Shown piece after piece: positions 54,032 to 62,378 of a stretch of 64,000 nucleotides of DNA (its first letter is position 1; each line of letters starts with the position of its first letter). The notes below the pieces were generated by a model. That model was not told the DNA's origin. It searched no databases and worked only from the letters and a program-made list of their open reading frames with translations. Made by a program: the position numbers and the translations under genes. The stretch is from Variovorax sp. CF079 (GTDB lineage: Bacteria; Pseudomonadota; Gammaproteobacteria; Burkholderiales; Burkholderiaceae_C). Location of the stretch: assembly GCF_900101545.1 (NCBI RefSeq), contig NZ_FMZU01000018.1, positions 114,158-178,157 of the forward strand, in the 5' to 3' direction.

Positions 54032-54982
54032 ATGGACCGCCTCGAAAACATAGAGACATTCGTCCGCGTCGCGCAGACCCAGAGCTTCGCCGAGGCCGCC
54101 AGGCAGATGCGGGTGGCCAAGTCGGTGGTCACCAGCCGCGTGAAGCAGCTCGAAGACCACGTCGGCGCGCCGCTCTTCCACCGCAGCACGCGGGTCGTGC
54201 GGCTCAGCGACGTCGGGCAGGCCTTCCTGCGCGACTGCACCGAACTGGTCGGGCGGGCCAATGACATCATGGACCAGATGCGCGGCGCGCGTGCCGGGCC
54301 GACCGGCACGCTGCGCATCCACGCGCTGACCGGCTTCGTGCTCGGCCACTTTGCATCGCTGCTGCGCGCCTTCCAGGTCAGCTACCCCGACATCCACCTC
54401 GAACTGATCGTGAGCGACGCGGTGGTGGATCCGGTCAAGACCGGCGTGGACTGTGCGCTGCAGATCTTTCCGGCCGCTTCCACCGAACTCGTCTCGCGGC
54501 CGCTCTTCCCGGTGCGCCGCGTGTTCTGCGCCACGCCCGAGTACCTGCGCACGCACGGCGCGCCGCAGAGTCCGCGCGACCTGCACAAGCACACGCTCGG
54601 CCTCTATTCCGGCTATCCGACCCGCGACCGCTGGACCTTCCATCACGAAGGCGAGCAGGTGACGATCTACATGAGCGCCGCGCTCTTGACCAACAGCGTG
54701 CACCTGCTGCGCGAATACGCGCTCGAACATGCCGGCATCGTCTGCCTGCCGACGCTGGTGGCGGGCGATGCGATCCTGGGCGGCGATCTGCAGGTGGTGC
54801 TGCCCGAACACCAGCTGTCCTCGTTCTCGCTCAGCGCGGTCTATGCGGGCACTTCGCGCAACGCCTTCAAGCTGCGCCTTTTCATCGAGCACATCACCGC
54901 GGCCTTCTCGCGCGTGCCGCCGTGGGATGCCGCGATGATCGAGCGCGGCTTGCTGCCGGCCGATTTGATTGCAGACGCTTAG
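54032..54982 (+). CDS. LysR family transcriptional regulator
   Basis: 316 residues. N-terminal HTH: FVRVAQTQSFAEAARQMRVA followed by SVVTSRVKQLEDHVGAPLFH. The effector domain has the CrgA-type segment VCLPTLVAGDAILGGDLQVV near its end. Faces the same way as the redoxin. The regulon is unknown; the hydroquinone operon lies 3 kb downstream and could be a target, but no evidence links them. Confidence 0.92.
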   Translation: MDRLENIETFVRVAQTQSFAEAARQMRVAKSVVTSRVKQLEDHVGAPLFHRSTRVVRLSDVGQAFLRDCTELVGRANDIMDQMRGARAGPTGTLRIHALTGFVLGHFASLLRAFQVSYPDIHLELIVSDAVVDPVKTGVDCALQIFPAASTELVSRPLFPVRRVFCATPEYLRTHGAPQSPRDLHKHTLGLYSGYPTRDRWTFHHEGEQVTIYMSAALLTNSVHLLREYALEHAGIVCLPTLVAGDAILGGDLQVVLPEHQLSSFSLSAVYAGTSRNAFKLRLFIEHITAAFSRVPPWDAAMIERGLLPADLIADA

Positions 54983-55256
54983 ATACGGAGCCGCCTGAAC
55001 GCCGCCGTTGGCGCAATTCCTACAGAGCATTGACATCTCGCTGACAGAAGGCGGGCCTTCAATGACGCACTCTGGTGTTTCGATGTGGTGCCGACGAGCC
55101 GTGCTCTGGGCACGAGCGCATGGTATGAAAAGCGCGCCACATCTCTTCACAAACTCACACCGGCGTTTCACAGAAACGGGCAACTCGCAGGCCGCGTCGC
55201 ATTGACCGCGCGCCTTGCCGCTGGAGAGCGGCGCAGGCTGTTCAAAGGGACCATCA

Positions 55257-56867
55257 ATGAACACTTCCGGCTGGGTCTTCTCGCCGGCACGCTCGGGAGC
55301 AGGCAAGGGCTTCGCTGTCGCCACGGTGGCGGTCTGGACCTTGCTCGTGCTCGCGCTCATGTCGCGCCACGTGTTCTGGCGCGATGAGGTGCGCGCGCTG
55401 TCGCTGGCCTTGCAAGGCGAGGGCATGCTGGCGATGCTGCGCGGCCTGCAGGGCGAAGGCCATCCAGTGATCTGGTACCTGCTGCTGCGCGCAGCGCACA
55501 CCGTCGTGGCGTCGCCGGTGGTCCTGCCTGCCGTGTCCTTCCTGGTGGCACTCGCGTCCGCCTGCCTGCTGACACGGCACTCGCCGTTCGGATGGGTGCT
55601 GATCGCCGGCGTGCTGCTCGGCCAGGCCGGGCTGTACGAATACGCGGTGGTGGCGCGCAACTACGGCATCGGCATGCTGGCGATGTTCGCGTTCGCCACC
55701 CTCTATAGACGATATCGGGACCGCGGCATCGCGCTGGGTTTGCTCCTGCTGGTGCTCGCGAACTCCAGCGCGCATGCCGTGCTGCTGGCGGGCGCATTCG
55801 CGCTTTTCTGGATGCTCGACCTGGCCTGGCAACGGCCTCCCGCGCCAGCGCGCGCGTGGCGCAACTTCGCGCTGAACGCGGCCCTCGCGGCCTTGGGCGC
55901 GGCGCTGTGCGTCGCGACCATCTATCCGCCATTCAACGACGCGGCACAGATCGCGCGGCCGGAAGGCGGCACCGCTGCGGCGATGGCAAAGGCCTTGCTG
56001 TTGCCCTCGTCCTCGTTCGGCGAAGTGTCCGGATACCGGCTCTTCAGCGATCTGCTCGAGCCTCTGTCCGGCGAGGATCAGCCCCGGACCCTTGCGCTCT
56101 ACATCCTGACCTCGGTGCTGATGGTCGGAAGCGCGCTCGGGCTGGTGCGCCGGCCCGCTGCACTGGTCGCCGTCTGGGTGGCGCTTTTCGGCTTCTGCGT
56201 CTTCTTTGCGTTTCTTTATCCCGGAAGCTATCGGCATCAGGCGCTTTGGCTGATGTTCCTCGTTTCGCTGTACTGGATCGTGTGGCGCGAGGCCGCACCG
56301 TCGCCTGGCGGCTTCGCCCTGCGGCGGCGCGTGGGCGAGATGGGCGCGGCGCTGTTCGTGGCCATCGTTCTGCTCCAGGTCCCGGGCGGACTCTTCAAGC
56401 TGGCCCAACTCGCCCAGGCCGATGCGCCGGAAAGCCGCAGCCGTGACTTCGGGCGGCTGATGGCGCGGCATCCTGAATTGCGCGACGCGACGATCCTGGG
56501 CGATCCCGACTACCTGGTCGAGCCGCTCGCGTACTACGTTGCGAATCGCACCTACCTGATGCGCGAGCAGCGATTCGGAAAGGTTGTCGTGTTCACGCGG
56601 CGCGCCCGCCAGTCCCTCACCCTGGACGACATCCTGGCCGATGCGCATCGCGTGCGCGACTCGACCGGCCAGCCGGTCGTCATCCTTCTCGCGGAGCGGC
56701 TGGATCGTTCGGCACCCGCGCGGACGATCACCGAGGGCTACAGCTGGACGCTGTCCACCAGCCCCGAACAGGTGGAGCGGTTCCTTGCGGCCACGCGTCG
56801 CATCGAGCGCTTTGCGCCCGCCTGCTGCAGCGACGAGAGCTTCGATGTCTACGTGCTCGATCGCTGA
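55257..56867 (+). CDS. Polytopic membrane protein, GT-C-like glycosyltransferase
   Basis: 536 residues from the ATG at 55257. About ten hydrophobic helices over the first 410 residues, then a ~120-residue soluble C-terminal domain. In the first extracytoplasmic loop FWRDEVRALSLALQGE carries an acidic pair (DE), the usual catalytic position of GT-C polyprenyl-phosphate-dependent transferases. The C-terminal half contains CCSDESFDVYVLD. It precedes a polyprenyltransferase gene by 38 bases, which supports a lipid-linked sugar function. Confidence 0.7.
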   Translation: MNTSGWVFSPARSGAGKGFAVATVAVWTLLVLALMSRHVFWRDEVRALSLALQGEGMLAMLRGLQGEGHPVIWYLLLRAAHTVVASPVVLPAVSFLVALASACLLTRHSPFGWVLIAGVLLGQAGLYEYAVVARNYGIGMLAMFAFATLYRRYRDRGIALGLLLLVLANSSAHAVLLAGAFALFWMLDLAWQRPPAPARAWRNFALNAALAALGAALCVATIYPPFNDAAQIARPEGGTAAAMAKALLLPSSSFGEVSGYRLFSDLLEPLSGEDQPRTLALYILTSVLMVGSALGLVRRPAALVAVWVALFGFCVFFAFLYPGSYRHQALWLMFLVSLYWIVWREAAPSPGGFALRRRVGEMGAALFVAIVLLQVPGGLFKLAQLAQADAPESRSRDFGRLMARHPELRDATILGDPDYLVEPLAYYVANRTYLMREQRFGKVVVFTRRARQSLTLDDILADAHRVRDSTGQPVVILLAERLDRSAPARTITEGYSWTLSTSPEQVERFLAATRRIERFAPACCSDESFDVYVLDR

Positions 56868-56905
56868 TACCCGGCCCCATCGAACAATGGAACACAGCAA
56901 CGCCC

Positions 56906-57895
56906 ATGTCTTCCGCACCCGCCTCGCATTCGCGCCCCGCCGCCCGGCAAGCCGGACGGCCCGCCGACTACCTCGCCATCGCACGCCTGGACCACAGCAC
57001 CAAGCACATCCTCATCGTTCCCGGCATGGTCCTGGCGTACCTGCTGCGCGGGGTTCATGCCGACGACGTCGCGCAGCAGGTCGTGCTCGGCCTGCTCTCG
57101 GCCGTCGGCATCGCGTCCGCCAACTACGTCATCAACGAATGGCTGGACCGTGAATCCGACAGGCACCACCCGACCAAGTCGCAGCGCTCGGCCGTCCAGC
57201 GCCAGTTGCTCGGCCGCTGGGTGCTGCTGGAGTGGTTCTGCTGGCTGGCCCTGGGCATCGGCAGTGCATACCTGGCGAGCGGGACGATGCTGCTGGTCGC
57301 CGTGCTGTTCGCGCTGCAGGGCTTGGTCTACAACGTGCCGCCGCTGCGAAGCAAGGACAAGGCCTACCTCGACGTGATCTCGGAATCGGTCAACAACCCC
57401 CTTCGCTTGACGATCGGCTGGGCCATGATCGATCCGACGACCGTGCCGCCCGGCTCCGTCATCCTTTCCTACTGGCTGGGCGGCGCGTTCCTCATGGCGG
57501 CGAAGCGACTGTCGGAGTACAGGGAGATCGTGGCCTCGCACGGCCGCGGACTGCTCGTGCGCTATCGCGTCAGCTTCGCGGGCTACACGGACACCTCGCT
57601 CACGGTCTCGTGTTTCGTCTACGCGATGCTGTCGGCCTTCTTCCTGGCGGTCTTCCTGCTGAAGTACCGCATCGAATACCTCATCCTGATGCCGCTCGTG
57701 GTGGCGCTTTTCGGGCAGTACCTCGCGCTCTCCATGCAGCCCGGCTCGGCGGCCCAGAAGCCGGAGAAGCTCTTCAAGGAGCGCGGCCTCGTGTTGCTGG
57801 TGCTGCTGCTCGGACTGGCGTTCGCGGTCAGCACCTTCGTCAACATTCCCGTGCTCGAGCCCTTGACCGCTCAGCGCTTCATCAGGCTTCCATGA
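56906..57895 (+). CDS. UbiA-family prenyltransferase, DPPR-synthase-like
   Basis: 329 residues, 8-9 membrane helices. The aspartate-rich motif is NEWLDRESDRHHPTK, replacing the NDxxDxxxD of 4-hydroxybenzoate polyprenyltransferase but matching decaprenyl-phosphate phosphoribosyltransferases in the HPTK extension. The second motif is YLDVISESVNNPLRL. It would transfer phosphoribose or a related group to polyprenyl phosphate. Paired with the GT-C-like protein upstream. Confidence 0.8.
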   Translation: MSSAPASHSRPAARQAGRPADYLAIARLDHSTKHILIVPGMVLAYLLRGVHADDVAQQVVLGLLSAVGIASANYVINEWLDRESDRHHPTKSQRSAVQRQLLGRWVLLEWFCWLALGIGSAYLASGTMLLVAVLFALQGLVYNVPPLRSKDKAYLDVISESVNNPLRLTIGWAMIDPTTVPPGSVILSYWLGGAFLMAAKRLSEYREIVASHGRGLLVRYRVSFAGYTDTSLTVSCFVYAMLSAFFLAVFLLKYRIEYLILMPLVVALFGQYLALSMQPGSAAQKPEKLFKERGLVLLVLLLGLAFAVSTFVNIPVLEPLTAQRFIRLP

Positions 57896-57987
57896 GCGGC
57901 CTGCCGCCTCCTCATCCCAGCGAGTAGGACGCTATCCGTTCGTTCCGCTCCCGGGTTAACCCTGCGGATTGAGCGGATCTGCCGAAC

Positions 57988-58002
57988 AATGCGGCCCGCA
58001 TT
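57988..58002. promoter_or_regulatory. Perfect palindrome before the hydroquinone operon
   Basis: AATGCGG-C-CCGCATT is a 7+1+7 inverted repeat 86 bases upstream of hapC, in the 192-base gap that separates the UbiA gene from the catabolic operon; a 10-bp palindrome GGGTTAACCC lies at 57953-57962. Both are good operator candidates for a dimeric regulator encoded elsewhere. Confidence 0.55.
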
Positions 58003-58087
58003 TAGGCCCTACCCGAGGGGGCTTTCGTTTCCTAGAGTTCAGCCATCGCAGCACACCGCTGCTTCGACGACCCAGGAGACAAGCCCC

Positions 58088-58600
58088 ATGACCACTACCG
58101 GCTACCAGACCCGCTTCGGGTCCCTCAAGCATTTCGACAAAGGCCATGTCGAGCCGATCGCCGACGACGTGCGCCACTACGCCTTCTCGAATTGTTTCGA
58201 GATCGCGAGCAAGAGCAAGCCCTACGAGAAGGTCGTGTTTGGCCAGAACCAGATCTACGTGCTCGAGACCCTGCGCGCCGAAGGCGCCTCATCCTGGTAC
58301 ACCTGCGCGCACGACGAGTTCGCGCTGGTGATGGATGGCGAGGTCGAGATCCACCTGGCCAAGCTCGACGCTTCCCAAACCGTCGCCGACGAAGAGAAGA
58401 ACGGCGCCGTGCTCGTGAAGGGCGAACCCAAGGGCCAGAAGATGGGCTGGATGAAGCTCACGCGCGGCCACCAGGGCCTGTTGCCCAAGAACACGGCCTA
58501 CCAGTTTCGCGCGCCCGGCGAGCCCGGCGTGATCGTGCTGCAGACCTGCAAGGGCGAACTCTCGGTCGAGAAGTGGGCCGAGATCTGCCAGACACATTGA
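58088..58600 (+). CDS. hapC: Hydroquinone 1,2-dioxygenase small subunit
   Basis: 170 residues with AGGAG 9 bases upstream. A single-domain cupin-like protein (SSWYTCAHDEFALVMDGEVE, KGQKMGWMKLTRGHQGLLPK) of the size and composition of the HapC/PnpC alpha subunit. The partner HapD holds the iron. The enzyme ring-cleaves hydroquinone to 4-hydroxymuconic semialdehyde. 139 bases separate it from hapD, with a hairpin repeat between. Confidence 0.9.
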   Translation: MTTTGYQTRFGSLKHFDKGHVEPIADDVRHYAFSNCFEIASKSKPYEKVVFGQNQIYVLETLRAEGASSWYTCAHDEFALVMDGEVEIHLAKLDASQTVADEEKNGAVLVKGEPKGQKMGWMKLTRGHQGLLPKNTAYQFRAPGEPGVIVLQTCKGELSVEKWAEICQTH

Positions 58601-58706
58601 CCACCCCCAGGCTGCGCGCACTTCGTGTCGCTACGCCAACCCCCTCTCCGGGGGCAACACCAGCGGCCCGGCAAAGCCGGCTCCGCGGTGTTCCCCGAAG
58701 GGGACA
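58601..58706. repeat. Hairpin-rich intergenic repeat between hapC and hapD
   Basis: Three hairpins sit in ~100 bases: CCCCC/GGGGG (loop TCTCC) near 58640, CCGGC/GCCGG (loop AAA) near 58668, and TCCCC/GGGGA (loop GAA) near 58692. The core (CCCAGGCTGCGCGCACTTCG and GGCAACACCAGCGGCCCGGC) resembles a dispersed intergenic repeat I recall from Comamonadaceae genomes; no second copy exists in this window. Confidence 0.5.
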
Positions 58707-58739
58707 GCAGCCAGCATCGAAACAATGGAGTCATACAAC

Positions 58740-59747
58740 ATGAACGCACCCGCAGAACTCGCCAAGGTCATCGCGTCGCAGCCCGACGCCGCGCTTGGCT
58801 ACAAGGATTTCTCGCTCGGCAGCTTCGGCTTCCGGCGCGACGAGTATTTCGTCCACATCACCTGGAAGACCAAGGACGGCCGGCCCATGAGCCACACCAT
58901 GGACGCCGGCAACTACCTGCGCGCGTTGATGCGCGACGTGGCCTGGGGCTTCTTCTACGGCTGGGTCAATTTCGACGACGTGGTCGGCACCGTCAACCAC
59001 TACCAGTCGGTGGATCTCTACGCCGGCAGCTTCAACGGCACGATGAAGGAAGCCGGCATCGACTTGCTGGAGAACTTCCCGACCGCGCAGATCCGCGCCA
59101 CCTTCGAAGCCATGCTCGACGACTGGACCAACGAGAGCTTCGACCCCTTCAGCGCACCGCAGGAAACCGGCTCGCCCTACGGTCGCAAGAAAGGCAACAA
59201 CACCGCCAAGATCACCCGGGCGCGCGAGCTCGCCAAGCGCTGCGTCGGCTTGAAGGACGACCTCCGACTGCGCAGCGACGACACCGGCGCGCCGGTCAAC
59301 CGCGCCTTCGCCGACGTGCCGCAGGGGGAGCCCGAGCTGCATCCGGAACCCGGCTTCGAGAACGAGGTGCATGCCTTCAATCTCTTCGGCTTCCTGAGCC
59401 GCTCGCAGGTCACCTGGAACCCGAGCTTCACCTCGGTGGTGAAGCACAGCTTCATGTGCCCGACCACCGAGGAGCACATCCTGCCGATCATCCACGGCAA
59501 CGACCGGGTCGAGTGGTTCTTCCAGATGACCGACGAGATCCACTGGGACTGCGGCGACAAGAACACCGGCAAGCCCATGGCCCGCGTGATCATGAAGGCC
59601 GGCGACATGGCCGCCATGCCCGCCTACTGCCGCCACCAGGGCTTCAGCCCGAAGCGCTCGATGCTGCTGGTGTGGGAGAACGGCTCGCCGAGCCTGGTCT
59701 ATGAGATCCAGAAGGGCGAGAGCCCCGAGATCCCCGTAACGTTCTAG
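58740..59747 (+). CDS. hapD: Hydroquinone 1,2-dioxygenase large subunit
   Basis: 335 residues from the ATG at 58740. The iron site reported for PnpCD (His, Asn, Glu, His) is intact: His252-x-Asn254-xxx-Glu258 in HGNDRVEW and His299 in YCRHQG, 47 residues after the first His as in that enzyme. With HapC it cleaves hydroquinone. The gene is followed by a hairpin and the flavoprotein gene. Confidence 0.93.
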   Translation: MNAPAELAKVIASQPDAALGYKDFSLGSFGFRRDEYFVHITWKTKDGRPMSHTMDAGNYLRALMRDVAWGFFYGWVNFDDVVGTVNHYQSVDLYAGSFNGTMKEAGIDLLENFPTAQIRATFEAMLDDWTNESFDPFSAPQETGSPYGRKKGNNTAKITRARELAKRCVGLKDDLRLRSDDTGAPVNRAFADVPQGEPELHPEPGFENEVHAFNLFGFLSRSQVTWNPSFTSVVKHSFMCPTTEEHILPIIHGNDRVEWFFQMTDEIHWDCGDKNTGKPMARVIMKAGDMAAMPAYCRHQGFSPKRSMLLVWENGSPSLVYEIQKGESPEIPVTF

Positions 59748-59753
59748 AGGAAA

Positions 59754-59774
59754 ACGCGCCGCGGAGCGGCGCGT
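59754..59774. terminator. Hairpin between hapD and the flavoprotein gene
   Basis: ACGCGCCG and CGGCGCGT pair around loop CGGAG, seven bases after the hapD stop. It has a weak T-tract (CCTTCT) and could act as a partial terminator or an mRNA-processing signal that sets relative expression within the operon. Confidence 0.5.
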
Positions 59775-59798
59775 CCTTCTGTGTTTAGGAGACAAGAG

Positions 59799-61541
59799 AT
59801 GGCAGACCGCATCCGGTCCGATGCCGGCGCAGCTTCGCGCCGACGATTCATCCAGCAGGCCGGCGCAGGCTCGGCGGCCGTCGCTGCGGCGACGCTGGGC
59901 CTTTCGACGCAGGAAGCCGAAGCCGCACCGACTTTCGACGCGAGCTACGACGTCGTGGTCTGCGGCAGCGGCTGCGGCGGCCTGGCCTCGGCGTTGTTCG
60001 CGCGCTGGCAGGGCAACAGCGCGGTGATCCTCGAGAAAGCCGGCAGCATCGGCGGCACCACAGCCAAGGCCGCGTTCTGGTACTGGGTGCCGAACAACGA
60101 GGCGATGAAGAAGGCCGGCATCGCCGACCCCAAGCCCGACTTCCTGAAGTACGTGGCGCGGCTGTCGAGCCCGCAGACCTACGATCCGGCGCATCCCCGC
60201 CTGGGCCTCACGCCATGGGAGTACGACATGTGCTCCGCTTTCTACGACAGCGCTTCGCCGGCGGCCGAGCTGCTGGCGGCCAAGGGCGCGCTGCCTTATC
60301 GCCACGTGGCCGACGTGCCCGACTACTTCGCCGAGCTGCCGGAAGACAAGGCGCCCAAGGGCCGCGTGCTGGTGCCGAAGGACGCGATCCCCAGCATGTC
60401 CGACGGCGGCCTGGTGGCGGTGCGCACGCTGTCGGCCAAGGCACGGCAGGAGGGCATTCCGATCCGCACCGGCATGCGCGTGACCAAGGTGCTGCAGGAC
60501 AAGTCCGGCCGCGTGATCGGCGTCGAAGCGAAGGACGAGCTCGATGCCACGGTACGGCTGCGCGCGAGGAAGGCGGTGATCTTCGCCACCGGCGGCTTCA
60601 CGCACAACGTCGAGCTGCGCAAGAACTTCTTGAACGGCCCGATCTACGGCGGCTGCGCGGCGCCCAGCAACGAGGGCGACTTCGTGCAGATCGCCGGCCC
60701 GCTCGGCGCTCAGCTGCGCAACATGAACTACGCCTGGACCTGCCCGATCCCGCTGGAGAAGGCGATCGCCAAGGACGGCTCGATCTCGGGCATGTTCTCG
60801 GTGGCCGGCGACTCGATGCTCTTCGTCAACAAGTACGGCCGGCGCAACGTCAACGAGAAGCTGCAGTACAACGAGCTGGCCCAGACCTTCTTCGAATGGG
60901 ACGGCGCCAAGGCCGAGTACCCGAACCTGGTGCGCATCGCGGTCTGGGACCAGCGCTCGCAGCAGCACTCGGCCAGCGCCGAATACGGCCGGCTGATCGT
61001 GCCGCCCGGCACCGACGACCGCCATGTGATCAAGGGCGCCACGCTCGCGGAACTGGCACGTGCCATCGACGAGCGCCTGGCCAAGTACGCGGGCGCGACC
61101 GGCGGCGCGAAGCTCGCGCCCGACTTCCTGCCCAACCTGCAGGCTGCCATCGCGCGCTTCAACCAGTTCGCGAAAACCGGCAAGGACCTCGACTTCCAGC
61201 GCGGCGAGCGCATCGTCGAGCAGCTCTTCAACGGCGACGTGAAAGCCGAGCCGGGCCGCGCCAACCCGACGATGTGGCCGCTGGCCGATGCCGGCCCGTA
61301 CTACGCGGCGCTGGTCGTCGCCGGCACCCTCGACACCAAGGGCGGACCGAAGACCGACACGCACGGCCGCGTGCTCGACGGCCGCGACCGGCCGATCCCC
61401 GGCCTCTACGGCGTCGGCAATTGCGTCGCCTCGGCCTCGGGCCGTGCCTACTGGGCCGGCGGCGCGACGCTGGGGCCGATCATCGCCTTCGCCTACCGCG
61501 CGGCGAACGCGGCGCATGCCGAGGGCAGGAGCGCAGCATGA
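59799..61541 (+). CDS. Tat-exported FAD-dependent dehydrogenase, 3-ketosteroid delta1-dehydrogenase-like
   Basis: 580 residues from the ATG at 59799 (AGGAG 7 bases upstream). The N-terminus is a twin-arginine signal (ASRRRFIQQAGAGSAAVAAA). FAD motif VCGSGCGGLASALFARWQG; then WVPNNEAMKKAGIAD, NVNEKLQYNELAQTF and a C-terminal GPYYAALVVAGTLDTKGGPK plus YWAGGATLGP, all close to KSTD consensus. The catalytic Tyr318-equivalent (LQY) and the Tyr487/Gly491 pair (Y-W-A-G-G) seem retained. Likely a periplasmic ketone desaturase passing electrons to the next-encoded cytochrome. Substrate unknown. Confidence 0.9.
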   Translation: MADRIRSDAGAASRRRFIQQAGAGSAAVAAATLGLSTQEAEAAPTFDASYDVVVCGSGCGGLASALFARWQGNSAVILEKAGSIGGTTAKAAFWYWVPNNEAMKKAGIADPKPDFLKYVARLSSPQTYDPAHPRLGLTPWEYDMCSAFYDSASPAAELLAAKGALPYRHVADVPDYFAELPEDKAPKGRVLVPKDAIPSMSDGGLVAVRTLSAKARQEGIPIRTGMRVTKVLQDKSGRVIGVEAKDELDATVRLRARKAVIFATGGFTHNVELRKNFLNGPIYGGCAAPSNEGDFVQIAGPLGAQLRNMNYAWTCPIPLEKAIAKDGSISGMFSVAGDSMLFVNKYGRRNVNEKLQYNELAQTFFEWDGAKAEYPNLVRIAVWDQRSQQHSASAEYGRLIVPPGTDDRHVIKGATLAELARAIDERLAKYAGATGGAKLAPDFLPNLQAAIARFNQFAKTGKDLDFQRGERIVEQLFNGDVKAEPGRANPTMWPLADAGPYYAALVVAGTLDTKGGPKTDTHGRVLDGRDRPIPGLYGVGNCVASASGRAYWAGGATLGPIIAFAYRAANAAHAEGRSAA

Positions 61542-61900
61542 AGGCCTGGCTCCTCATCCCGGTGCTGGCGCTCGCCGCGAACCTGGCCCACGCGCAATCG
61601 CCCGGCCAACGCCTCGCGCAGACCGCGTGCACCCAGTGCCACAGCTTCGGCAAGGGCGAGCCGCACGGCGTCGGGCCCAACCTGTTCGGCCTGCTCGGAA
61701 GGCCGGCGGCGGCCAACGGCGGCTTCACCTACTCCAAGCAATACGTCGACGCGATGAAGGGCAAGACCTGGGATCGCGCGCTGCTCGACAAGTGGCTCAC
61801 CGACACCCAGGCGGTCGCGCCGGGCAACACGATGGTCTATTTCCAGGACGACCCGAAGAAGCGCGCCGCGCTCATCGAGTACATGCAATCGCAGAAGTGA
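61538..61900 (+). CDS. Periplasmic class I cytochrome c
   Basis: 120 residues with a signal peptide (LLIPVLALAANLAHAQS), one CTQCH heme site, GVGPNLFGLLGR and a C-terminal PGNTMVYF containing the axial Met. Cytochrome c550/c552-like. It overlaps the flavoprotein stop (ATGA), so it is most likely the electron acceptor of that dehydrogenase. Confidence 0.93.
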   Translation: MKAWLLIPVLALAANLAHAQSPGQRLAQTACTQCHSFGKGEPHGVGPNLFGLLGRPAAANGGFTYSKQYVDAMKGKTWDRALLDKWLTDTQAVAPGNTMVYFQDDPKKRAALIEYMQSQK

Positions 61901-61916
61901 AAGAAGGAGACACACC

Positions 61917-62378
61917 ATGGCCCTCACACGTCAAACCATGACCGACGAGCAACGCAAGTCGGTGGCGCTCGAATACCTCAAGGCCTACGACAACGGCGGC
62001 GTCACTTCCACCGGCGGCTCGATCCTCGACCTGTTCGCGAGCGACGCGCAGGTCTACTTTCCGAAATGGGGCCTGGCCAACGGCAAGGACGAGATCGGCA
62101 AGCTCTTCGGCGAAGTCGGCAGCCGCGGCAAATCCATCCGCCACGACTACGCCGGCTTCAACTGGATCTTCTCGGGCACCGACCTGTTCGCCTGCGAAGG
62201 CACGAGCTACGGCGAGCATGCCGACGGGCCCTGGCGCGCGGGCGTGCCCGAGTGGGGCGCGGGCCGCTGGTGCGACGTGTTCGAGGTGCGCGACTGGCTG
62301 ATCCAGCGCTGCTTCATCTACCTCGATCCCGACTACGCCGGCAAGGACACGGCCCGCTACCCCTGGTTGAAGACATGA
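61917..62378 (+). CDS. NTF2-like (SnoaL/ketosteroid-isomerase fold) protein
   Basis: 153 residues from the ATG at 61917. NTF2-type cone: helices followed by a sheet with a hydrophobic pocket (LFASDAQVYFPKWGLANGKD, RWCDVFEVRDWLIQRCFIYL). Family members isomerise ketones, hydrate or dehydrate ring compounds. Its location between cytochrome and aldehyde dehydrogenase genes suggests it acts on the flavoprotein product or on the ring-cleavage product. Overlaps the next gene by four bases. Confidence 0.85.
   Translation: MALTRQTMTDEQRKSVALEYLKAYDNGGVTSTGGSILDLFASDAQVYFPKWGLANGKDEIGKLFGEVGSRGKSIRHDYAGFNWIFSGTDLFACEGTSYGEHADGPWRAGVPEWGAGRWCDVFEVRDWLIQRCFIYLDPDYAGKDTARYPWLKT

Noticed and set aside
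55008..55205. 65-codon plus-strand frame between the LysR gene and the GT-C-like gene
   Set aside because: Poor composition, no ribosome site and no similarity; the 274-base gap holds nothing else I can support.
56906..57895. Reading the UbiA protein as 4-hydroxybenzoate polyprenyltransferase
   Set aside because: The first motif has NEWLDRESDRHHPTK instead of NDxxDxxxD and no ubiquinone gene is adjacent; DPPR-synthase-like fits better.
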